Source: Takakia lepidozioides (taxonomy: Eukaryota; Streptophyta; Takakiopsida; Takakiales; Takakiaceae). From it: a DNA stretch of 64,000 nucleotides. The notes under the pieces were generated by a model. That model was not told where the DNA came from, made no database searches, and saw nothing but the letters and a program-made list of their open reading frames with translations. The stretch covers positions 7,750,001-7,814,000 of the forward strand of contig CM060732.1 of assembly GCA_030704615.1 (NCBI GenBank), given 5' to 3'. Of this stretch, positions 56,665-64,000 are shown piece after piece. The first letter of the stretch is position 1. Each line of letters opens with the position of its first letter. Both the position numbers and the translations under genes were made by a program.

Positions 56665-58766
56665 TCACCAGTAATCACCACAAGAACAAATTCCATCTTT
56701 AAAGTGGTGAAAGCAGTTAGCGTCCCGTACAACAATTGCTCGGCCAACAATCTTTGAGATGAATTTAGTGGAGGTGTGGCAGTCACCACACACTCGAAGA
56801 TGCTTGATGAGACGGAGAGGCGTCCTAGGGGTCATGCTGATCAGCCCAAAACCAATGGCCAGCTTCTCACTGTGGTGGCAAAGAGAAAATTCATTTTCCT
56901 CCTCCCCACATCATGCAATACAAAATGTCTGTCAGGCACATACCCCGCCTCCTTCATCTTCCCAGACAATCTTCTCAGCTCAGCATGGATTTCCTTAATT
57001 CTGGGATGCAACTTGTCATCTACAACGAAGGTGTGCAACCTGTTGCAAACCTCAATGCAGCAGCGACCTGGCTCCTTTTCAACCCCTCTGACCTTCATCA
57101 TTCTTCTCACCTTTACAGTATCAACCCACCTGCCAGCTTCAGCATAGATGTTTGATAGCAACATAAGTCGCGGCATCCCGTTCATTCCACTTGAGGATAG
57201 ATGTTGCCGCACGTTCAGCCATCTCTACATTGTCATGGATTCTACAGGCACTAAACAAGGCCTTCCATACCACAACATCTGGATTGATTGGCATTTTATT
57301 AATCAGGTCCACTACCTCATCCAGTTGTCCCGCACGTCCAAGAAGGTCCACCATGCAGCCAAAGTGCTATATTGTCGGACTGACACCATGATCTTGAATC
57401 AGGGAATCGAAGTAACGTCTTCCTTCATTCAGAAGGTCAGTGTGGCTGCATGCAGAGAGAACACATACTGCTGCTTCAAGCTGTTCTTTTGCATTCCTTC
57501 AAATAGTTGCAGGACCTCCCTATGACAACCATGTTGTGCATATCCTACGATCATTGCATTCCACGACACCACATCTCATTCAGCCATATTGTTGAACACT
57601 CCCTTTGCATCCTCCATGCACCCACATTTGGCATACATGTCCACCAAGGCAGTGTTCAGGATCACATCTGGTACAATTCCAGCTCTGACGATGTCGCCAT
57701 GCACCTCTTCGCCCTTTTCCAGGGCTGCCAGGCTTGCACATACACTGCAAACGCACACAAATGTGATGTGGTCGGGCTTCACCCCGTCGCACATCATTTG
57801 CTCATAGGTCTCCAAAACCTCCATCCCACGTCCCTGTTGTGCATACCCTGCAAGCACCGCACTCCACGACACCACACCTCGTTCAGCCATAGTGTCGAAC
57901 ACTCCCTTTGCATCCTAGATGCACCCACATTTTACAAACATGTCCACCAGGATATTGTTCAGAATGACAGCTGGTACAATTCCAGCTCTGAAGATGTCGC
58001 CATGGACCTCTTTCCCCTTTTCCAGAGCTGCCAAGGCAGTGTTTAGAATGACATTTGGTACAATTCCAGCTTTAATGATATCCCCATGCACCTCTTTGCC
58101 CTTCTCTAGGGCTGCCAGGCTTGCACGACGCCACATCTTGTTCAGCCATAGTGTTGAACGCTCCCATTGCGTCCTAGATGCACCCACATTTTGCAAACAT
58201 GTCCACCAGGGTATTGTTCAGAATGAAATCTGGTACAATTCCAGCTCTAAAGATGCCGCCATGGACCTCTTTCCCCTTCTCCAGAGCTGCCAGGGCAATG
58301 TTCAGAATGACGTTTGGTACAATTCCAGCTTTGATGATATCCCCATGCACCTCTTTGCCCTTCTCCAGGGCTGCCAGGCTTGCACAAGCATTGCAAATGC
58401 ACACAAACATGATGTGCTTCCCCCATCATTTGCTCATAGGTCTCCAAAGCCTCCATCCCACGTCCCTGTTGTGCATACCCTGCAAGCATCACACTCCACA
58501 ACACCACATCTTGTTCAGCCATAGTGTCGAACACTCCCTTTGCATCCTAGATGCACCCACATTTTGCATACATGTCCACTAGGGCAGTGTTCAGAATGAC
58601 ATTTGCTACAATTCCAGCTCTGACAATGTCGCCATGGACCTCTTTGCCCTCTTCCAGAGTTGCCAGGGCAGTGTTCAGAATGACGTTTGGTGCAATTCCA
58701 GCTTTGATGATGACTCCATGCACCTCTTTGCCCTTTTCCAGCGCTGCCAGGCTTGCACAAGCATTG
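56665..58766 (-). pseudogene. DYW-class PPR gene, decayed copy 2
   Basis: The repeat region 58,766-57,576 is scrambled. ACASLAALEKGKEVHGDII-type blocks recur four times with internal deletions, stops (TAG after KCGCI) and frameshifts. Then come the E region (MVDLLGRAGQLDEVVDLINK) at 57,354-57,139 and the DYW lead ([20 protein letters not shown]). A one-base loss in a C run near 56,905 shifts frame relative to the other copies. Beyond it the DYW domain is otherwise complete: [18 protein letters not shown], then [15 protein letters not shown] and stop TGA at 56,665. The zinc-binding CGDCH and CSC residues are present. The 5' end is fused to P450 sequence, and there is no start codon or targeting region. 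Confidence 0.88.
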
Positions 58767-59664
58767 GAGATTCCTCTAGCAAATCGCTCAGGGTTGAATT
58801 CAAGGGCATCCTCACCCCACAGCTGTGGATCGTGATGCATTTGGACTTGGTTGGTGATAATAGTAAGTCCTTTTGGGATGAGCAGATTGCCCAACCAAAG
58901 GTCTTTTGCAGCCTGTCGAGACAGATGTGGAATAGGAGGGTAAAGCCGCATAGATTCATTCAACACCATTCCAACCTGCAGACAACAGAGTCATGCTCAT
59001 GTCAATTAAATAACAAGACTCCAGAACTCAAGCCTTCACGAGGATGCCAACGAACAGCCGAGTGCAATACTGTTGCTAATCCAGTTTCAGATTACCAATT
59101 GAATGCACTGACGTCATTTGTGAAATAGTGTACACCAAAACAACAAATCAGTCCCTAGTCTTGTATACAATGTAGAGGGCAACATAGAGAGAGCAAACCT
59201 TGATGGCTTGATAGGCGAAAGAGAATCTAGACACTTGCTCAAGATGGTTTGATATTTGAGGCTCAGAACTCACAAGTTTCAGCTTGCCGAGTTTCTGGCT
59301 ATCAGGAGACGCGCCTTTGCAAACCTCCTGCACTTCTCTACGCAGACAATCTTGCCACTCGGGATATACCGACAGCAACATCAAAGTACATGTCAGAGAA
59401 ACCGCGCTGGTTTCATGGCCAGCAAAGAAGAAGGTCTTGCACTCATCTACCACCTGCTGGTTTGTGAGTCGGGCTTGTGTAGGATTGGCCTGCTGGTTGT
59501 CCCGGGGGTTGTCCTCACTCACAGACAACATTATACCTAGCAGATCATTTCCAAATTCGACAAGAATCACAGAGTCACGTCGGGCTTGGATGATCTCTCT
59601 GAGACCCTTTGTAATCTCGTTTTCTGCTTTCCACAGTGCTCGATTTTTTGGAACAGGAAAGAAC
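58767..59664 (-). pseudogene. cytochrome P450 fragment (CYP72-clan-like), two exons
   Basis: Exon 59,664-59,274 reads VPKNRALWKAENEITKGLRE, then QQVVDECKTFFFAGHETSAV (I-helix AGHET, oxygen activation) and LSVYPEWQDCLRREVQEVCK. Exon 58,975 to about 58,767 reads VLNESMRLYPPIPHLSRQAA (K-helix E-x-x-R), then MHHDPQLWGEDALEFNPERF. GT-AG sites are intact. It breaks off after RFARGIS, directly before where the heme-binding F-x-x-G-x-R-x-C-x-G loop should follow, and runs in frame into PPR sequence (ACASLAALEKG). Without the heme cysteine it cannot be an active P450. The N-terminal half is absent. Confidence 0.88.
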
Positions 59665-60384
59665 CTACAAATGTACCCAAAGAACACTTCAAAACAAGTA
59701 GCTTGGCAAAGAGAGAGGTTACGATACTAAGCTTAAAATTGAATTGCCCTAACATGAGCAGAAGTAATCGCTTTTCAACTACTTTCTGGAACTTCCGATG
59801 GATAGCTTAAGACATAATTTGAAGATAATGGGTTCCATTTGGATTTCGACATTTATACGGAGAGACAGATGAGCATCATGCTTGAAGTGGTCTTGAGACA
59901 TCACACGACATCAAGGCCACTTTAATGCAAACCTTATCTGGCTTGTTTCTTCAGTCATGGGTAGCATCCACCCTCTGAGAGTAGGCCAACCACTCACCAA
60001 AGCATATTGTCTTTTGTCGGACTCATCACACCCATACATGCTGACTGCTCAATAGTTCCCTACGCCCAGTTTGGGTAGAACAAGAGGGAACAGACGCTAC
60101 CTTTTGGTATAAACAGCTTTCCAGGTTCTCCTAGAAATCCCTTCACATGAGCATCAATCTGCTGTGTGTGAGCTGCCCAGCAATTAGACCCCAACAAGGG
60201 CCAGGGAAGACACACAGAGTGTGAGAAAGACTAGTGCATTTGTTGACTTTTTTGGCTTTTTCAAACTTCTGAGGTGTTCCCTGAAGAGGTTTTCTACTAG
60301 AGTTTGATCTAGCACCTTGCCCCATAAGGAAAGATAGAACAAAAAAACTCAAATAATCCACTCAAGTCATCACTGCAAATCATC

Positions 60385-60386
<2 letters not shown>

Positions 60387-60430
<44 letters not shown>
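60387..60430. repeat. (GA)n microsatellite
   Basis: About 22 GA units, in the intron next to the POLE3-like exon (read as TC on that strand, a pyrimidine tract). Confidence 0.95.
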
Positions 60431-60432
<2 letters not shown>

Positions 60433-60441
60433 CATACACAC

Positions 60442-60560
60442 CTGCAAGTGCAGCTCTCAAGGGCTCACAAAACTCGGTGAGGTCCAGCTCCTCAACAGCT
60501 TTGAGCACATCCTCAGCATTGATGGTTTGTCGCTTTGATTCACGACATATTTCATTTGTT
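60442..60560 (-). pseudogene. POLE3/DPB3-like histone-fold exon fragment
   Basis: The - strand frame NEICRESKRQTINAEDVLKA, then VEELDLTEFCEPLRAALAG ends at a donor GTGTGT (60,441 downward). This is the C-terminal half of the histone fold (helix 2 end, loop, helix 3) of DNA polymerase epsilon subunit 3 / NF-YB-type proteins; ESKRQTINAEDV is characteristic. The first half of the fold is missing. Upstream lies a CT-rich run and then PPR leader sequence (60,655-60,745), so only one exon was carried along. Confidence 0.75.
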
Positions 60561-61470
60561 ATGTTACAGCAGATACCATCCCTGGTGTGTTCATTGGTCC
60601 ATCATTTCCTTCCCTTCCCCTCCTCTCTTTCCCTCTTTTCCTCTCTTTTCGAATCATAGTTAATCTGGAGCTTGAAATCCGGCCCTTTTGGATGAATCCG
60701 GACCCACACTTGATCCCTGCTCCTTCAGCTATCCATGCCTGTGCTTGCAAGGTGAACGATGGCGGAAAACGCGGAGCACCTGTAGTTCAAGAAGATCAAG
60801 ATCCGGGCATTGCGGGCAGTTCCAAAAACGTTGGCGCGGCGATTTCTATTGGCCTATTTCGCGCGGGCCGTCCGGGAAGATTCCAAAGAAATTGACGACG
60901 ACAATGACCTGGCTACGATGACGTGGCGACGATGATGTGGCACTATGGCACCCTATTCCTGCTCTACGCTAAACTAGCTTCTGACCTCGGTCGTCGCTAG
61001 AATCTGTGACTTACTTGACAAGGATGATAGCATTCATCTTCATTTCTCAATCATTCATCTCGCTTAGTATGTTCCATTCATGTAGTCATCTCTTTTATCG
61101 TTAAAAAACAAGCGTACCAAAGAAATCTGCCACGTATCCTCAAACGGCCATGTAAATCCTTGAGTTTCTGCGAGCACCCTTTGACTAGGCGGGCGGATGT
61201 GTACTGCTCTCGTACACAGAAACCCTCACCGAGTTGATTCTATGCTAGTGATTCGGTGATATATATCAGGCGGTTTGGGAGTTGGGTTTCGAGATTATCT
61301 GAAAAGGATGATCCAACATGGTTTTGGGACAAGGGAGATGGATTGCTGGTTCCTGATTAGGGTTTTGAGGGTCCGAGGGAGAGTGTTGAGATGAGAGCAT
61401 CTTGCAGAGCTGCCTTTGTTACTTGGGGGTGATTCACAGAAGGTAGGAAGATTGATTTGAAGTGTGAGAC

Positions 61471-62440
61471 ATGAGTTACTTGCTGCAAAACCTGACCAAG
61501 AAGGAGGAGGTGGACGAATTAATCGGTAACATGATTGACAAAGTGTTGGTGTTTCGATTTGGTCGTGCCACCGAAGTTGTGTGCATGCAGCTGGATGAAA
61601 TAGTAAGTGTTTTCTCCATACTTCGTATCTTTCCGATTTTGTGGGTTTATTTATGCTTCTAGTTGCCTAGTTTATGAAGATTGTGTGTGTGGCTGGGAGC
61701 AGCTTGCAAAGTCACCGAGAGAAGTGTCTAAGTTCGCGTCAATAGGGTTAGTGGACGTGGATGCCGCAGAGATTCAAGTGTATGTGAAGTACTTCGATAT
61801 CACTCTCATTCCTGCTACCATCCTCTTCTTCAATGCCCAGCACATGAAGATGGATTCTGCCCCACTCCTTCCATTCACGAATTCTGCCACCCTCCCCAAA
61901 AAAAAATTCTTTTTTGACGGTGGTGTGCTGTTTCTTAACATTCCTTTACGTTGAACTTAACGAACTGACACAACGCTCTTTCTTTATGTTTCTGTCAGCA
62001 TTCCAATTACTTCCAAATTTGTCTATCCTCCCTTTTTGTATCGACCTTATGTAAATTTTGCGTGCTTGCATATTAACATGTTTTAACTTAGCAAGTCCTT
62101 TGGCTGTCATTACAGCAGCCCTGATCACACAAAGTGGATCGGAGCTTTTCACAGCAAGCAAGATTTTATAGACGTGGTGGAGGTAAAGCCTTCCCTGAGC
62201 AATTTGTTGGGATTACTCATTAAAGCCTAGTGGAAGAAAAGAAGAGAACTGAGAGGAGGCAATCGCCAGTGATATGATGTCGGTTTTTCTGAGTTGACAT
62301 ATACTGCACATATTTACAACATGTGCATGTTTTCCACATTGCAGACCATCTTCAGGGGAGCGATGAGGGGGAAGATGATTGTGACATGCCCTCTACCACC
62401 TGAGAGTGTACCAAAGTTTCAGCTTTACAAGGACATATAG
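61471..62440 (+). CDS. TXNL4B: thioredoxin-like protein 4B (DIM1 family)
   Basis: Exons 61,471-61,602 (MSYLLQNLTKKEEVDELIGN, then VLVFRFGRATEVVCMQLDEI), 61,703 to about 61,860 (VDVDAAEIQVYVKYFDITLI, then PATILFFNAQHMKMDS), 62,116-62,182 (SPDHTKWIGAFHSKQDFIDV) and 62,345-62,440 (TIFRGAMRGKMIVTCPLPPE, then PKFQLYKDI, stop). The thioredoxin fold lacks the CxxC redox pair, as expected for this branch. The family is nuclear and linked to pre-mRNA splicing and cell-cycle progression. Exons 1, 3 and 4 have good splice sites. The exon 2 donor is not visible: no GT lies where phase requires it (near 61,860), so this intron may be mis-sequenced or altered. The (+) start is ATG with a clear family N-terminus. 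Helitron-like element 2 lies just upstream. Confidence 0.85.
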
Positions 62441-62646
62441 CTGTTTGTTTCATTACTTTTGCAAAGACCTAACAAATGAGTTCGAATCCTGGCTATAGAT
62501 AGGAGTCTCCTCTTACCTTCATAATAAGGAGGATGCACAGTTAATAGGAAGTGATAAGATGTGCTCAAAGGAAAGGACACCACCTATTGTGCCTGTAGAA
62601 TCCCAAATTCATGTTGAACCTAACTCATACTGATATAGACTAAGAC

Positions 62647-62649
<3 letters not shown>

Positions 62650-62733
<84 letters not shown>
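62650..62733. repeat. (GA)n microsatellite, long
   Basis: About 42 uninterrupted GA units, ~210 bp after the thioredoxin-like gene. An open frame through it encodes only Arg-Glu repeats and is not a gene. Confidence 0.97.
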
Positions 62734-62737
<4 letters not shown>

Positions 62738-64000
62738 TCAATGCTGCCGATTTCAAAGTTTGCAAATGGATGCATCACCTATCGAGATGCAGATACCACA
62801 TTACTAAACTTCCTCCAGTGCTCTGGTGTGTCCACCCTCCACTGCATCACTTATTTTGTCCTTGTGCCTATCCAAATTTTAGTAGATAAGGCTAAACTGA
62901 CTTCATCTGGGCCTTTTGCACTGTGGCCGAGAGATGATGGTACCTTATTGCTTGGTAGGTGGCCAGGAATACAAATGAAACCTGTACACAGACCTAATTA
63001 GCATACCAAGGCAACATGATGTGTTTGAAGAGGATTTAATGAGAGGCAACAAATATGGCTCATCGCATAATCGAAGACATCAGAAGACTGACTGCAATCC
63101 CACTTCTAGAATTTGCGTATTCTGGCCATGTCAGGTTTGGTGATATTTACATGTAAGACGTTAGACTCTCGCCGAATGGTTTGTGACCACCGGTGCCAAA
63201 ATGTTCACACTTCACACTACATTCCCTACGGCATGGAATTTAATCCTGCATTTTTTTGTGAGCATGAAAAGTTTCGGCCACCTTTGCCAAGTAGGAAATA
63301 AAATGACCGCAAATATGTTCATATTTCCAAAATGGCTAAGCTAAGGGCCTCTTTAGAGTACTAACCCGAAGACCAAATAAGGAGGTTTGGGGTATGGTGT
63401 TTACCCCTGCACAATTGCTTTCTTTTGTAAGCTAGGACCTTGTGTTGTCATGCCAGATGCAACCGCCAAGCCCCACACATTCTTGGAAGTACAAGGAATC
63501 TCAAATTTCTTGTAGGTACCCCACCCCTCCCTTATTGGATTTTCAATTTGGTTGTAGGACCCCTGTAGTCTGAAGAGGCCCTCAATAACCTGTATCATGA
63601 GCTCATATCAATTTCTCGTCATGTAGTTATTCAATTGTAGGTACCAGTGAATAAGATAAGCCCCCCAAGTTTGTGTGGGCTCTGAGGATTAGAGGATGAT
63701 TCAAGAATTAGAAAAGGAGGGAATGGAAAGAGCAAAAGGGGCTTTGGGCGAGAAAGGGGGGTGCAGAAAAATAGGAAGGAAAGTGTAAGCAAGATTCAAT
63801 TAAGGATGGTTGATGGACATAGAGCCGGTGGGAACAGCCGATAGAGAGGGAGATCATCCGGGGTATAGTGGAGGGATGGATGCAGCCATAAGAGAAAGAC
63901 GTGTGCAGGTCCAAGGTTTGAGAATCATCTGGCAGCGCCTGCCGGTGCAGCAACAACGTTGAGGGCTAATGCTATTTAGAGGGGGTGAGTACACGGGGGC
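62734..64000. other. intergenic, no gene recognised
   Basis: Short overlapping frames only. One MITE-like inverted repeat pair is listed separately at 63,345-63,581. Confidence 0.5.
63345..63581. repeat. possible hAT-like MITE
   Basis: The left end GGGCCTCTTTAGAG pairs with the inverted right end (GGGCCTCTTCAGAC on the other strand). A second inverted block lies inside (CCAAATAAGGAGG versus TCCAATAAGGGAGG). Total ~237 bp, no coding capacity. No 8-bp target duplication is evident, so the class is tentative. Confidence 0.45.

Larger units (their letters stand above)
55963..61002 (-). mobile_element. Helitron-like element 2 with captured gene fragments
   Basis: The - strand 3' end is GCGGAGCAACGCGAAGCCCTAG followed by host T (55,962), a CTRR terminus preceded by a small GC-rich hairpin. 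The 5' end TTCTAGCGA follows host A (61,003). Both ends match element 1. The interior, all on the - strand, holds a nearly complete decayed DYW-PPR gene, two exons of a cytochrome P450 and one exon of a POLE3/DPB3-like protein. Several introns are kept, as expected for DNA-level capture. No Rep/helicase. The 5' end lies only ~470 bp upstream of the thioredoxin-like gene. Confidence 0.5.

Noticed and set aside
62648-62733. Arg-Glu repeat protein
   Set aside because: It is the translation of a (GA)n microsatellite, open by composition in all frames.

Overview
The window looks like nuclear DNA of a land plant. It has spliced genes with GT-AG introns, a bHLH factor of the NAI1/bHLH25 type, DYW-class pentatricopeptide repeat (PPR) sequences, a dehydroascorbate reductase, a plastid-type membrane protein with a C-terminal zinc ribbon, and dense plant mobile DNA: Ty3/gypsy chromovirus, Ty1/copia, MULE, CACTA-like end, Helitron-like elements, LINE, tRNA-derived SINEs and MITEs. 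The amplified DYW-PPR family and the TE load would fit a fern, lycophyte or bryophyte, but I cannot fix the lineage. All identifications come from reading translations and motifs; no database search was run.

Layout. 1-9 kb: a SINE and a bHLH gene (+, 3.27-5.35 kb). 9-17.7 kb: a degraded retroelement with a PHD finger, two arrays of ~180-bp repeats in opposite orientation with a PPR fragment between them, a CACTA-like end and a truncated copia gag. 17.7-36 kb: a dehydroascorbate reductase (DHAR) gene split inside an exon by a full-length gypsy element (17,797-34,860, 5-bp target duplication GCAAC). That element is itself split inside its reverse transcriptase by an 11-kb MULE (20,489-31,537, 9-bp target duplication CTTTGAGAC). 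36-42 kb: a 250-bp direct repeat on each side of a complete seven-exon plastid-type gene (-, 41,789-38,076). 42.4-61 kb: two neighbouring Helitron-like elements on the - strand, carrying same-strand fragments of several host genes (PPR-DYW, INO80, cytochrome P450, a POLE3/DPB3-like histone-fold protein). A LINE and SINEs lie in this stretch too. 61.5-62.4 kb: a thioredoxin-like 4B (DIM1-family) gene (+), then microsatellite and intergenic DNA.

The most unusual object is the MULE. It carries two divergent genes. One is a transposase with a zinc-binding N-terminus, a DDE-type core and a SWIM finger. The other is a multi-exon gene whose product appears to join a ParB-like DGxHR domain to a permuted amino-methyltransferase fold. 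Seventeen short near-perfect palindromes sit only in the long introns of the second gene (11 copies, GCG/CGC type) and next to the right end (6 copies, GTG/CAC type). A ParB-plus-methyltransferase architecture is familiar from phages and bacteria; in a plant DNA transposon it would be novel, and it is the main candidate for an undescribed system here. Both genes carry apparent frameshifts or stops, so this copy is probably decayed, or the assembly has small indels.
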